A stretch of 64,000 nt of DNA from JALHST01 sp963798435 (GCA_963798435.1 CAWCTF010000003.1:113718-177717); one strand, 5' to 3'. Numbered from the stretch's first letter, positions 1 to 10,147 are shown. The notes: generated by a model from the letters alone, not told the origin. Program-made: numbers and translations.

Positions 1-2
1 AC

Positions 3-1670
3 ATGGTAAGCAAGGGATATATTCGGAATTTTGGTTTACAACCTTTAAGCGATATGCATTTTAATCAAGACTTGGGCACCTTTAACCACAATGGAAGGAC
101 GGCCAATATAAATGTAATGCTTAGCCTGGCCTTTGTAGCGCTCTTCATTTTATTACTGGGTTGCATAAATTTTATCAATCTAAACACAGCCCAAGCCACC
201 AAGCGCGCCAAGGAAATAGGTATTCGGAAAACCTTGGGAAGCTCAAAAAAGCATTTGATATATCAATTTATGGGAGAAACGGCCCTTTTGACCCTAGGGG
301 CAGCCGCGCTATCCCTATTGCTGGCACCCCTATTGATCCGGTTTTTTTCTGATTTTGTGCCACTAGGAATTAGTGCCGAATTATTTGCCAATCGTATCGT
401 TATTGTTTGCATGCTCCTTTTGTTGATCGGGGTTACTTTTGTAGCCGGCTTCTATCCAGCCGTGGTCCTTTCCAACTTTAGACCTATAAAAGTATTGAAA
501 AATCAGATTTCTCAAGGGGATGGTAAACCGATAGTTAGAAAATACTTGACGGTCTTTCAATTTACTATCGCCCAGATTTTCATCATCGCCACCCTCTTTG
601 TCGGTAAGCAATTGAATTATATGCTGAAAAAGGACATGGGCTTTAAAACCACCGCGAATGCATACATCAGGGCTTGGGACGACGATGATTATCAAAAACG
701 CTTGACCTTCGTAGAGGAATTAAAGACCATTCCACAAATTACCGAAGTCAGTTTGGGTGGGGACCCACCAGCATCTGGCAATATCAATTCTGCTATTGCA
801 ACTTTTACCAAGGGGGATAAGGAAACCAACACAGAACTCCAATTTCTTTATGGGGATACCAAGTATCGACAGCTTTATGGTATCGGTTTGCTAGCCGGAC
901 GGGATCGCTTGAACGATACGATTAAAGAATACGTCATCAATGAAACTTATAGCAAGCTATTAGGATTTTCAAATCCCGCCGATGCGGTTGGGCAATTTAT
1001 CAAAGTCGGTGACTCCCTTCGTCCCATTGTAGGCGTCATGGCGAATTTCTATCAGCGTTCCCTTTCGTCGGATATTTCTCCAATGGCCTTAGATGGGGAT
1101 ACGAACATAGAATTCTATCATCAATTTAATACGGTACATTTTTCGTTTGGAACCCAATCCTCGGAGACCTGGCCGGCTGTTATTGATCGGCTTAAGGAAA
1201 TTTGGAAGACCATCTATCCGGATGTGGATTTTGAAGTCAATTTTATGGACGATACCATTGCCCACTTTTACGATCAGGAGCGTAAGACTTCGGTGCTCTT
1301 AAAGTGGTCAATGGTCCTTTCGATTTTAATCAGTTGCCTAGGGCTTTTAGGATTGGTAATCTATACGACCGAACGCCGAACCAAGGAAATTGGGATTCGG
1401 AAGGTGCTAGGGGCTTCTTTGGCACAATTGAACCTTTTATTATGTAAGGAATTTTTGTTTTTAGTGGGAGTAGCCTTTGCCATAGCCGTGCCCATAACTT
1501 GGTTGGGAATAAACAACTGGCTACAGGATTTTGCCAATAAGACATCTTTAAACTGGTGGGTTTTCTTTCTGAGCGGAATAGCGATGCTCGTAATCGCATT
1601 GGTCATTATTAGCATACGAACCATTGCGGCTGCAAACCGCAATCCAGTAAAAAGTCTGCGCACAGAATGA
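3..1670 (+). CDS. ABC transporter permease, FtsX/MacB type (5' partial)
   Basis: The C-terminal two thirds of a large inner-membrane ABC permease of the FtsX/MacB type. The frame is open to the window edge. By comparison with the 813-residue paralogue that follows, about 260 residues (first membrane helix and most of the first periplasmic domain) lie upstream, so the ATG at base 3 is an internal Met. A first FtsX block sits at about residues 38-150 with the motif RAKEIGIRKTLGSS, then a second periplasmic domain, then a C-terminal FtsX block with RRTKEIGIRKVLGAS and the family ending NPVKSLRTE. Such proteins usually work with a separate LolD/MacB-like ATPase; one lies at 7620-8288. The transported substrate cannot be read from the sequence. 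Confidence 0.9.
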   Translation: MVSKGYIRNFGLQPLSDMHFNQDLGTFNHNGRTANINVMLSLAFVALFILLLGCINFINLNTAQATKRAKEIGIRKTLGSSKKHLIYQFMGETALLTLGAAALSLLLAPLLIRFFSDFVPLGISAELFANRIVIVCMLLLLIGVTFVAGFYPAVVLSNFRPIKVLKNQISQGDGKPIVRKYLTVFQFTIAQIFIIATLFVGKQLNYMLKKDMGFKTTANAYIRAWDDDDYQKRLTFVEELKTIPQITEVSLGGDPPASGNINSAIATFTKGDKETNTELQFLYGDTKYRQLYGIGLLAGRDRLNDTIKEYVINETYSKLLGFSNPADAVGQFIKVGDSLRPIVGVMANFYQRSLSSDISPMALDGDTNIEFYHQFNTVHFSFGTQSSETWPAVIDRLKEIWKTIYPDVDFEVNFMDDTIAHFYDQERKTSVLLKWSMVLSILISCLGLLGLVIYTTERRTKEIGIRKVLGASLAQLNLLLCKEFLFLVGVAFAIAVPITWLGINNWLQDFANKTSLNWWVFFLSGIAMLVIALVIISIRTIAAANRNPVKSLRTE

Positions 1671-1727
1671 TTTAACCTATCCTGCTCAGGATAGGAAAAC
1701 CTGGCCGGTATGTAAAAAATTAGTGTT

Positions 1728-4169
1728 ATGTTAAAAAATTTATTTAAAACAGCCTTCCGGAACATCTGGAAAAACAAGGTATTTTCCTTGATAAATATTA
1801 TTGGTTTGTCAATCGGCCTAAGCACCGCATTTGTAATCGGGGCGATGATTTATTACGATCTGACCTTTGATAAATTTCATCTCGAGGGCGACCGTATTTA
1901 CCGGGTAACTTCTGAATTCACCACCCCTGAAGGAAGCTTCTTTAATGCTGGGGTCTGTGTGCCCATGGCCGAAGCGTTAAAGACCGAAGCCCCCAACGTT
2001 GAAATCCTAAGCCAATTTTTCACCGATGCACCCTATCGCGTCGAAAACCAGGAAACCGATAAGGTGTTTATGCACCCCGAAAATGCCATCTATGCCGACC
2101 CTAATTATTTTCAAATTTTTAAATATAATTGGTTAACGGGCGATGAGAAGACAGCATTGTCACAACCCAACGAAGTCGTTTTGAGTGCAGATAGGGTACA
2201 CATCTATTTCCCTGGGGTATCCCTGAACGATGCCATTGGAAAGATCCTAGTGTATAATGATACGATCCCTATCAAAGTAACGGGTGTCGTAGAGAATTTT
2301 AAAAACCGCTCTGATCTGCTATTCGAGGAATTTATCTCTATCAAAACCCTAGGTACCAAAGGCCTTAATGATATGATGGGCAATGACTGGAATAGTACCA
2401 GTAGTTCCTCACAATTATTTATAAAATTGAAAGAGAATACGAGTGCGGCCCCGATACAAAAGCTGTTGGTAGATCTGGCCAAGGAACATGCTGATAAGCA
2501 GGACGCGGTGTATAATCAGGGTCGCATCTTCCATTTACAATCCTTGAAAGACCTCCATTTTAATACAAATTATGGGACCTTCGATTACAGTAGAACGCAA
2601 GCTAGTAAGCGCGTATTGATTAGCTTGGCCTTCGTTGCGCTCTTTCTTTTGCTGCTCGGTTGCATCAATTTTATCAACCTGAACACGGCGCAGGCTACAC
2701 AGCGGGCCAAGGAAATCGGCATTCGTAAAACCTTGGGGAGTTCAAGAAAGCAACTTATTTTCCAATTTTTGGGAGAGACGTTCCTATTGACCCTGACCGC
2801 CGCGTTTATGTCACTTTTATTTTCGTCTTGGCTCTTTCGGTTGTTTGCTGATTTTATGCCAAAAGGGGTTGATTTCGGACTTTTTAAAAGTCCGTTGCTC
2901 CTCGGTGGCATCATCATTCTACTATTGTTGCTGACATTGCTTTCCGGTTTTTATCCGGCCCTTGTCCTATCCCATTTCAAACCGGTAGCAGTACTTAAAA
3001 ATCAAATACTGCAAGGTAGGGACAAAGGCTCCCTTCGAAAATATTTGACGGTATTTCAGTTTGTGATCGCGCAGATATTTGTAATTGCAACACTACTGGT
3101 CGCCAAACAGATCCATTTTTTGATGAGTCAGGATATGGGCTTTAAAACGGATGCCATAGCCTACATACAATCTCCCTACAGTGAACCTTCCCTAGATCAA
3201 AAACTTCGATTCGTTTCAGGGTTACGTGCAATTCCCCAGATTGAGTCGGTCACTTTGGGAGGAAACCCTCCTGCTTCGAGAAATACAAATTCTAGGGGAA
3301 TGGTTTATAGGGATGGGGAAAAGGAGATCCATACCGATGTGCAATTGCTTTTTGGCGATACTACCTATCAAAAGACCTATAATCTTAAATTATTGGCAGG
3401 CCGAATGCCACTCAACGACACCATACATGAATTTGTGATTAATAAAACGTTTATGAAGCAACTTGGTTTCAAGGACCCTGAAGAAGCCATTGGAAAAATG
3501 CTGTCGGAAGGGGATACCTCCTACCCGATTGTTGGGGTGCTCGATGATTTTTATCAGCGATCCCTAAGAACGGAGATCAAGCCGATGGCCCTGGTCGGCG
3601 ATTGGTCTAGAGATGAATATCCACGGTTCAATACGTTCCACATGGTATTAGGCGGTGCAACTGCGGAATGGGCAAGTACTATGGCTCGCATAGAAAGCGT
3701 ATGGAAATCGGTGTACCCTGACTATGATTTTGATTTACGATTTATGGATGACACAATTAAAAAGTTTTACGAACAGGAACAAAAAACCTCCGTGCTGTTG
3801 CAATGGGCTACTGGTCTTGCCATTCTGATCAGTTGTTTGGGACTTTTGGGGTTGGTCATCCACAGTACCGAGCGGCGCACCAAGGAAATCGGGATACGAA
3901 AAGTGTTGGGTGCCTCTTTATCACAATTGAACCTATTACTCTGCAAGGAATTTTTAGTATTAGTGGGATTAGCCTTTGCCGTGGCCGCTCCGATTGCCTG
4001 GTGGGGCCTGAACAATTGGTTGCAGGATTTTGCCTATAAGACCGATTTAAGTTGGTGGATATTCTTTGTAAGTGGTATCGCTATGTTGTTTATTGCTTTA
4101 GCGATTATTAGTATACGCACCATTTCGGCGGCGAACGCGAATCCGGTAAAGAGTTTGCGAACCGAATGA
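1728..4169 (+). CDS. ABC transporter permease, FtsX/MacB type
   Basis: A full-length 813-residue inner-membrane permease with an N-terminal helix (about residues 20-42, after NIWKNKVFSLINIIG), a MacB-like periplasmic domain, an FtsX domain near residues 290-420 (RAKEIGIRKTLGSS), a second periplasmic domain and a C-terminal FtsX domain with RRTKEIGIRKVLGAS. It ends in NPVKSLRTE exactly like the gene before it and is clearly its paralogue, so the pair probably arose by tandem duplication. It lies 57 bp downstream on the same strand and is probably co-transcribed. Two FtsX blocks in one chain suggest a single polypeptide supplies the membrane half. Substrate unknown. Confidence 0.93.
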   Translation: MLKNLFKTAFRNIWKNKVFSLINIIGLSIGLSTAFVIGAMIYYDLTFDKFHLEGDRIYRVTSEFTTPEGSFFNAGVCVPMAEALKTEAPNVEILSQFFTDAPYRVENQETDKVFMHPENAIYADPNYFQIFKYNWLTGDEKTALSQPNEVVLSADRVHIYFPGVSLNDAIGKILVYNDTIPIKVTGVVENFKNRSDLLFEEFISIKTLGTKGLNDMMGNDWNSTSSSSQLFIKLKENTSAAPIQKLLVDLAKEHADKQDAVYNQGRIFHLQSLKDLHFNTNYGTFDYSRTQASKRVLISLAFVALFLLLLGCINFINLNTAQATQRAKEIGIRKTLGSSRKQLIFQFLGETFLLTLTAAFMSLLFSSWLFRLFADFMPKGVDFGLFKSPLLLGGIIILLLLLTLLSGFYPALVLSHFKPVAVLKNQILQGRDKGSLRKYLTVFQFVIAQIFVIATLLVAKQIHFLMSQDMGFKTDAIAYIQSPYSEPSLDQKLRFVSGLRAIPQIESVTLGGNPPASRNTNSRGMVYRDGEKEIHTDVQLLFGDTTYQKTYNLKLLAGRMPLNDTIHEFVINKTFMKQLGFKDPEEAIGKMLSEGDTSYPIVGVLDDFYQRSLRTEIKPMALVGDWSRDEYPRFNTFHMVLGGATAEWASTMARIESVWKSVYPDYDFDLRFMDDTIKKFYEQEQKTSVLLQWATGLAILISCLGLLGLVIHSTERRTKEIGIRKVLGASLSQLNLLLCKEFLVLVGLAFAVAAPIAWWGLNNWLQDFAYKTDLSWWIFFVSGIAMLFIALAIISIRTISAANANPVKSLRTE

Positions 4170-4179
4170 AAACAGCTAA

Positions 4180-5085
4180 CTCCTCCCTTTAGTCAAAGGG
4201 AGGTGGATTCCCGCCGGATACGGTGGGAGGACGGAGGGATTTGTTATTAAAGACGGAGGGATTTGTCATAAAAGACAGGGTTTTGGAAATAAAAACAAAA
4301 CTCCCCTAAGTGCCGGCTCCTCCCTTTAGTCAAAGGGAGGTGGATTCCCGCCGGATACGGTGGGAAGACGGAGGGTTTTGGAAATAAAAACAAAACTCCC
4401 CTAAGTGCCGGCTCCTCCCTTTAGTCAAAGGGAGGTGGATTCCCGCCGGATACGGTGGGAAGACGGAGGGTTTTGCAAAATAAAAACAAAACTCCCCTAA
4501 GTGCCGGCTCCTCCCTTTAGTCAAAGGGAGGTGGATTCCCGCCGGATACGGTGGGAAGACGGAGGGTTTTGGAAATAAAAACAAAACTCCCCTAAGTGCC
4601 GGCTCCTCCCTTTAGTCAAAGGGAGGTGGATTCCCGCCGGATACGGTGGGAAGACAGGAGGGTTTTGGAAATAAAAACAAAACTCCCCTAAGTGCCGCTC
4701 CTCCCTTTAGTCAAAGGGAGGTGGATTCCCGCCGGATACGGTGGGAAGACGGAGGGTTTTGGAAATAAAAACAAAACTCCCCTAAGTGCCGGCTCCTCCC
4801 TTTAGTCAAAGGGAGGTGGATTCCCGCCGGATACGGTGGGAAGACGGAGGGTTTTGCAAGATAAAACAAAACTCCCTTTTCTCATCCGCCAAATGGCGGA
4901 CGATTCATTCCCCTCTTAAACTTAAGAGGGGAGCAAGATAGCAGGGAAATAGAACTAGCTCCTCTCTTTAGCCCCCGCTATAGCTATCGAGAAGGGCGGG
5001 AAGACGGAGGGATTGGTAATAATCAGGGGTTAATCTCCCCGTCTCTTAGCGGGACACCCCTCTTTAAAAAAGAGGGGAGCTTTTA
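4180..5085. repeat. Tandem array of hairpin-rich repeats (95-bp period), first array
   Basis: The 939 bases between two permease genes hold seven copies of a hairpin-rich unit. Copies begin at 4180, 4317, 4412, 4508, 4603, 4698 and 4793, so the spacing is 95-96 bp after the first. Each unit holds a perfect palindrome (CCTCCCTTT...AAAGGGAGG), a second imperfect one (TTCCCGCC...GGTGGGAA) and the linking strings GGAGGGTTTTG and CAAAACTCCCC. From about 4866 the array ends in other hairpins (CCGCC..GGCGG, and CCCCTCTTA...TAAGAGGGG). The same modules occur in inverted orientation at 60065-60605. The copies are near-identical and have no variable spacers, so this is not a CRISPR. A MITE- or REP-like intergenic family is the best description. 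Confidence 0.9.
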
Positions 5086-5108
5086 ATAAAAATAAAAAAC
5101 GAGAAATC

Positions 5109-7517
5109 ATGCTTAAAAATTATTTCAAAATTGCCTGGAGAAACCTACTAAAAGATAAAACGAACACAAGTCTGAATCTAATCGGTTTATCGGTCGCATT
5201 TGGCGTTTCCATTTTACTAGGTATGGCCGCATTCTTTCAACTTTCATTCGATGGTTTTCACGAAAAGGGATCCTCGATCTATAAAATCGCCCGAACCCAA
5301 CAATCCCCTAAAGGTCCCGAGGCTGGCACCTCACAACCAGCGCCGCTTGCGCCTGCCTTACGGTCTGAAGTTCCGGGAGTGGAGCATATCACCCGGTATT
5401 TACAAGATGGTACCCTTGCCTTGTACGGCGACAAAGAGGTGGATATGGATATTGTTTGGGTGGACGAGGATTTCTTTTCGATGTTCAGTTTTCCGATTAT
5501 CAATGGAAACGAAAAAGAACCTATGAGTGATCTGACTTCCGTGGTAATGACAAAAAAGGCGGCCAACAAATTATTCGGGACCACCGATGTCATTGGAAAA
5601 CCATTTGATCTATTAGTAAACGGCGCGAAAAAACCGTTTACCGTGAGTGCCATTACAGATGATATCGTTCCAGAGAGTAGTTTGAAATTTGAAATTGCGG
5701 CCCGTTTTGATAGCCATAAAGACTATTTGGTCAATAAGGAGTTCTGGGATTCCCAATACCATGATGTGTACGTTGAATTGAAAAAAGGGGTGGCGGCAAC
5801 TAGTTTTGAGAAGAGCAGTCAATCCTTTACAGACCTTCACTATGCCGAAAGCATTGAAGCCTTGAAAAGAGATGGGGCTTCTGCCGATAGCGAGGGTCGT
5901 TATATAGATCTAAAATTGATTCCCTTACGGGATATTCATTTTGCCAGTCTTAAAAACGGCTATGTCAAAATTAGTCGAAGTTTGCCTTATCTAATTCTGG
6001 GGGTCGCCTTCTTGATTTTGTTCATTGCCTGCGTGAACTATATCAATATGAGCCTTGCCAAATCTTCAAGGCGACTTAAGGAAATTGGCATGCGCAAAAC
6101 ATTGGGCGCTCAAAAACAGCAACTCTTTTTCCAATTTTGGAGTGAAAGTCTTTTTGTTTTTCTTGTGTCGCTTAGTATTGGCATCCTACTCAGTTTTGTC
6201 TTTTTAAATGATTTCAAAACCATGTTCGATACCCAAATTTCTTCGGAAATGCTTTTAAATCCTGTCACAATAGTGGGCATTCTTGGCAGTGTTCTTCTAA
6301 TCACCATGATCGTTGGTGGCTATCCCGCCATCTTAATGAGTCGTTTGGGTACGATCCAATCCTTGAAAGGAAAAATGGAAGCTGCGGGTAACAATAGGGT
6401 GCGGGATGTGCTCATGGTATTCCAATTTGGGATTGCCATTCTCTTGATGATAGGAACACTGGTATTGTGGGGCCAAATTGAATACATGCGTAACAAGGAT
6501 CTAGGCTATGATAAGGAACAAGTTGTTTCTTTTCCATTGAACGGGAAGCGCAATAGCAATGACGTGGTGGAGCTTATGCGTGATGAATTAAAGGGAAACC
6601 CTGATATTCTGTCAATCAGTGGCGCAGATAGTAATCTGGGAATCGGAAAAGATGGTAGTAGATCCTTCAGTAAGGTTGGTTTCGAATATAAAGGTCGACG
6701 GGTAAGTACCAATTTTTTGGTCATAGATCATGAATATGTGCAAACGTTGGGATTAAAAATGGTAGCTGGCAGAAATTTTGAGAGTGCTAGCGATAGTTTA
6801 GGGGTCGTAATCAATGAATCTATGGCCAAGGAACTTGGAGAACAAGATCCGTTGACCGCACAATTGGAAATTAATGATGGGGTCTATTATCCCGTTCTTG
6901 GTGTGTTGAAGGATTATAATTTTAACGATTTGGACAGGGCCATTGAGCCAATAACCTTTTTTATAAGTAGGGACTGGGGATTAACGTATGCATATGCCAA
7001 GGTTGCTCCCACCAATATGGCCCGTTCGTATGAGGAGTTGGAACGTACTTGGAAAAAGCTGGAACCCAACGCAGAATTTTTAGGTTCCTTTTTGGATGAA
7101 AATATAGACAGGACCTTCAAACGTGAAAAAACAACGGCGGCGATGATTACCAGTGGATCCATCATTGCCATTATACTTAGCTGTATTGGGTTATTTGCCA
7201 TGTCTTTATTAATTGTTGCCCAACGAACCAAAGAAATCGGTGTCAGAAAGGTTTTAGGGGCAAGTGTTACCTCCATTACAATTCATTTATCAAAGGATTT
7301 TCTCAGATTGGTCCTGATCGCATTTTTGATCGCATCACCAATAGCCTGGTGGTTCTCCCGGCAGTGGCTCGAAAATTATGCATATAAAGTTGATTTGGGG
7401 ATATGGTTCTTTCTTGTGGCAGGGCTTTTAGCATTCGTAATTGCCATGCTCACAGTGGGTTCAAGAACAATAAAGGCAGCTACACAGAACCCGGTAAAAA
7501 GTTTGCGAAGTGAATAG
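5109..7517 (+). CDS. ABC transporter permease, FtsX/MacB type
   Basis: An 802-residue inner-membrane permease with the same two-FtsX layout as its upstream neighbours but clearly more diverged. It starts with MLKNYFKIAWRNLLKDK, typical of this Bacteroidota family, and has a helix at about residues 20-42. The first FtsX block carries RRLKEIGMRKTLGAQ near residue 325, the C-terminal block RTKEIGVRKVLGAS, and it ends NPVKSLRSE. It follows the hairpin-repeat array and is 102 bp upstream of the ATPase gene, so it is the most likely direct partner of that ATPase. Substrate unknown; lipoprotein release, peptide efflux and envelope stress roles are all seen in this superfamily. Confidence 0.92.
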   Translation: MLKNYFKIAWRNLLKDKTNTSLNLIGLSVAFGVSILLGMAAFFQLSFDGFHEKGSSIYKIARTQQSPKGPEAGTSQPAPLAPALRSEVPGVEHITRYLQDGTLALYGDKEVDMDIVWVDEDFFSMFSFPIINGNEKEPMSDLTSVVMTKKAANKLFGTTDVIGKPFDLLVNGAKKPFTVSAITDDIVPESSLKFEIAARFDSHKDYLVNKEFWDSQYHDVYVELKKGVAATSFEKSSQSFTDLHYAESIEALKRDGASADSEGRYIDLKLIPLRDIHFASLKNGYVKISRSLPYLILGVAFLILFIACVNYINMSLAKSSRRLKEIGMRKTLGAQKQQLFFQFWSESLFVFLVSLSIGILLSFVFLNDFKTMFDTQISSEMLLNPVTIVGILGSVLLITMIVGGYPAILMSRLGTIQSLKGKMEAAGNNRVRDVLMVFQFGIAILLMIGTLVLWGQIEYMRNKDLGYDKEQVVSFPLNGKRNSNDVVELMRDELKGNPDILSISGADSNLGIGKDGSRSFSKVGFEYKGRRVSTNFLVIDHEYVQTLGLKMVAGRNFESASDSLGVVINESMAKELGEQDPLTAQLEINDGVYYPVLGVLKDYNFNDLDRAIEPITFFISRDWGLTYAYAKVAPTNMARSYEELERTWKKLEPNAEFLGSFLDENIDRTFKREKTTAAMITSGSIIAIILSCIGLFAMSLLIVAQRTKEIGVRKVLGASVTSITIHLSKDFLRLVLIAFLIASPIAWWFSRQWLENYAYKVDLGIWFFLVAGLLAFVIAMLTVGSRTIKAATQNPVKSLRSE

Positions 7518-7619
7518 TATTTAAAACAACATATAACGTAATTTCGAACGAACTCGGGAACATTGAAAATCGTTTAATTTAAAAGCCCCTTTTCGTTTGG
7601 GCAAATAAAAAAGAAGAAC

Positions 7620-8288
7620 ATGCTACTACAATTGAATAACATTTTTAAATGGGTACAACAAGGCGGACAACGCGTCTTTCTTTTAAAGGATATTAACCTT
7701 CAGGTTGAGGAAGGCGAGTTTATCTCGGTGATGGGGCCTTCTGGATCGGGGAAATCGACCTTGCTGAATGTAATCGGGATGCTCGATACCTTCAATGAAG
7801 GTACCTATGATTTTTTAGACGAATCGGTACATACCCTTAAGGAAAAACACCGTTCAAACCTCTATAAACAATACATAGGCTTTGTATTCCAAGCGTATCA
7901 CCTAATCGATGAACTGACCGTTTATGAAAATCTTGAGATGCCCTTACTTTATAAAAAATTGAGTGGTAGTGAGCGTAAAGCAATGGTGGCCGATATGCTC
8001 GACCGCTTTAATATCGTAGGTAAAAAAGATCTATTCCCTACGCAATTAAGTGGAGGGCAGCAACAATTAGTAGGGGTTGCCCGTGCTTTGATCAGTAAGC
8101 CCAAATTGATACTTGCCGACGAACCGACAGGGAACCTCAACTCAAAGCAAGGTGAGGAAATCATGGAACTTTTTAAGCAATTGAACGATGAAGGGGTAAC
8201 GATTGTTCAAGTCACCCATTCCGAGCAAAATGCACAATATGGTAAAAGAATTATCCGGTTGTTGGATGGTAGAAAAATATCGGATTAA
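7620..8288 (+). CDS. ABC transporter ATP-binding protein (LolD/MacB family)
   Basis: A 222-residue ATPase of the LolD/MacB/FtsE class, which powers FtsX-type permeases from the cytoplasmic face. The Walker A motif GPSGSGKS is at residues 39-46, a Q-loop lies in GFVFQAYHL, the signature is LSGGQ, Walker B is LILADEPTGNL, and the switch His is in VTHSEQNA. The signature continues QQLVGVARAL where QQRVAIARAL is usual, so the customary Arg is Leu; this is not known to abolish activity. The gene lies directly after three permease genes and is the only ATPase seen here, so it may serve several of them. Confidence 0.93.
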   Translation: MLLQLNNIFKWVQQGGQRVFLLKDINLQVEEGEFISVMGPSGSGKSTLLNVIGMLDTFNEGTYDFLDESVHTLKEKHRSNLYKQYIGFVFQAYHLIDELTVYENLEMPLLYKKLSGSERKAMVADMLDRFNIVGKKDLFPTQLSGGQQQLVGVARALISKPKLILADEPTGNLNSKQGEEIMELFKQLNDEGVTIVQVTHSEQNAQYGKRIIRLLDGRKISD

Positions 8289-8419
8289 AAATACAAGTAG
8301 CGACCACAGCAATTAAAATACGGTATATAGTTAGGGCTTTATCTTGGCGAACCCATAAGAAAAATAATATTTCCTAACTTTAGGAAACTTAAAAATCTAC
8401 TGGTTAGCCTTCTCCTGCC

Positions 8420-9235
8420 ATGATTATCAAAAAAGTCGATTATCGGCCTGATAAAAAAGTAAATCCGCTTATCGGTCTAATTCTTTTTTTAATATCGGTT
8501 GTACTTTCCATTCTAACCGTTCCCTTCGGTTTTTTATATGGGGTGTTACACGGCTTGTTTACAAAAGGATTCAAAGGTGTCGGTGAATTCTTCCTAAAAA
8601 TTGCGATTTCCATAGATCAATTGGGGAATGTACTGATGCAACATCTTTTAAATGTGCTGTGGATAAAAAAAGGAGGCTATAAATTCGGCAATCGTGACGA
8701 GACTATTTCGAGTGCCTTGGGCAGGAATAACCAACTAGATACCTTAAGTGCCTTCGGTAAAATGATCGACAAAATATTGGATCGCATTGATCCCAACCAT
8801 TCCTTAAACTCCATCGATTATTATATAGAACCCTCCGATCAGATTGTGGATCAACTGGCTTGGATCAACATCGTCGCAGGCCAAATTTTAACTGTTCGAA
8901 TTGCCGGTACTGAAAAATATGTAATTCCATTTACCAAAAAAGATGCCGATGAAACAGATGCAGAATTGCTCTATCGGGAACTAAAATTGGGATTGGGGAT
9001 CCAATTACTGCTTCCAACCCTAAAATTCATGGGTGTTTTTGAGGCACGGGCAGATGCCCATGCCCCTGGCACCGTCACCCGGATGAGCTGCTATACTGGG
9101 GACTTTGATGGACATTTAAAACCAACCCCACCAATTTTGGCCATGGTCTGGCTAAATTATCAAGATCGGGACATGGTTTCAGAAGTTGACAAGCGAATCT
9201 TCGATTTTTTAAAGGAAAAAGGAATGCTAGATTGA
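8420..9235 (+). CDS. Membrane protein fused to a degenerate Nudix domain
   Basis: A 271-residue protein with two parts. Residues about 15-45 are strongly hydrophobic (LIGLILFLISVVLSILTVPF) and are followed by an amphipathic region (FFLKIAISIDQLGNVLMQ, then KKGGYKFGNRDETISSALG); I read this as a membrane-associated domain without naming its family. From about residue 140 the sequence matches the Nudix fold by eye: LAWINIVAGQILTVR, then ETDAELLYREL, then a strand-rich tail with MSCYTGDFDGHL. The Nudix box would need REUxEExGU, but here it is R186-E187-L-K-L190-G191-L-G193-I, so both metal-binding Glu positions are lost and the preceding PGG is PFT. Hydrolase activity is therefore unlikely; a ligand-sensing or structural role is inference. 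The reading frame is uninterrupted. Confidence 0.7.
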   Translation: MIIKKVDYRPDKKVNPLIGLILFLISVVLSILTVPFGFLYGVLHGLFTKGFKGVGEFFLKIAISIDQLGNVLMQHLLNVLWIKKGGYKFGNRDETISSALGRNNQLDTLSAFGKMIDKILDRIDPNHSLNSIDYYIEPSDQIVDQLAWINIVAGQILTVRIAGTEKYVIPFTKKDADETDAELLYRELKLGLGIQLLLPTLKFMGVFEARADAHAPGTVTRMSCYTGDFDGHLKPTPPILAMVWLNYQDRDMVSEVDKRIFDFLKEKGMLD

Positions 9236-9388
9236 ATTAAATTTCACAATCCACCTCAATAGTCGCAGATAGGGAGGTATGGGCCAAAATCAAAAATCCC
9301 ATAGAATGCCCAAAGGCTAACTACGAATCTATCCATAAAACTCATAAAAGTTTTGTTACTTTGCGCTGCATAATTCATAAGCGATTTG

Positions 9389-10123
9389 ATGAAAATACTT
9401 GGTATTGATATTGGTGGATCTGGAATCAAAGGTGGATTAGTTGATATGGAAACCGGACAAATGGTTTCCGAGCGATATCGCATTCCGACACCCGAATCGA
9501 GGTCGCCCAGTGCTATGGCCGAGGTAGTAGCACAAATTGTAAGCCACTTTGATTATCAAGGTCCCGTGGGATGTGGTTTCCCTTCTATAATTAAAAAAGG
9601 CGTTTGTCATTCAGAAGGCAACCTGCATTTAGATTGGGTCGGCATGAATGTCGAAGAACTTTTCAGCAAAGCGACCGGGCAGCCATTTACCGTTGTAAAC
9701 GATGCCGATGCTGCTGGATATGCTGTCATGAATTTTGGCTTGGGAAAAGACCAAAAGGGCTTGGTCATCATGATTACCGTAGGCACGGGCTTAGGGAGCG
9801 GTGCCTTTTGGAACGGGGAGCTTTTGCCAAATTTTGAATTGGGTCAGATTCCTTACAAGAAATATGACAAAATTGAATCATGGGCAGCATCATCCGCCAA
9901 GGAACGTGAAGGCCTTAGCTATAAAAAATGGGGCAAACGCCTTAATAAATTCCTGTATTTTGTAGAACTCATCGTCGCGCCCGACCTCATCATCATCGGT
10001 GGAGGCGCATCTAAGGACTGGAGTGAATTCAAAAGTAAGATTAAGATCAAAACACCTGTTATTCCTGCGCTCTTAGAGAACACTGCCGGAATTATCGGTG
10101 CTGCCGCAGCTGCCGTACATTAA
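9389..10123 (+). CDS. ppgK: Polyphosphate glucokinase (ROK family)
   Basis: A 244-residue cytoplasmic kinase that phosphorylates glucose using polyphosphate and/or ATP. The phosphate-binding motif DIGGSGIKGG is at the N-terminus, the sugar-binding VNDADAAGYA is central, the second phosphate motif is TVGTGLGSGAF, and SYKKWGKRLNKFL matches the region characteristic of polyphosphate glucokinases rather than other ROK sugar kinases. The adenosine-side motif is LIIIGGGASK. A TTG at 9386 would add one residue; I chose the ATG at 9389. It stands alone on the plus strand and converges on typA across a shared terminator. Confidence 0.85.
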   Translation: MKILGIDIGGSGIKGGLVDMETGQMVSERYRIPTPESRSPSAMAEVVAQIVSHFDYQGPVGCGFPSIIKKGVCHSEGNLHLDWVGMNVEELFSKATGQPFTVVNDADAAGYAVMNFGLGKDQKGLVIMITVGTGLGSGAFWNGELLPNFELGQIPYKKYDKIESWAASSAKEREGLSYKKWGKRLNKFLYFVELIVAPDLIIIGGGASKDWSEFKSKIKIKTPVIPALLENTAGIIGAAAAAVH

Positions 10124-10147
10124 TCTCCACCAAACAATTTTGTCTTC

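Noticed and set aside
4330..4584. 84-codon minus-strand frame in the repeat array
   Set aside because: It simply translates the tandem repeat and repeats itself; no start context or family.
4317..4888. Regular 95-bp repeats as a CRISPR array
   Set aside because: The entire unit is conserved with no variable spacers and no cas genes are near.
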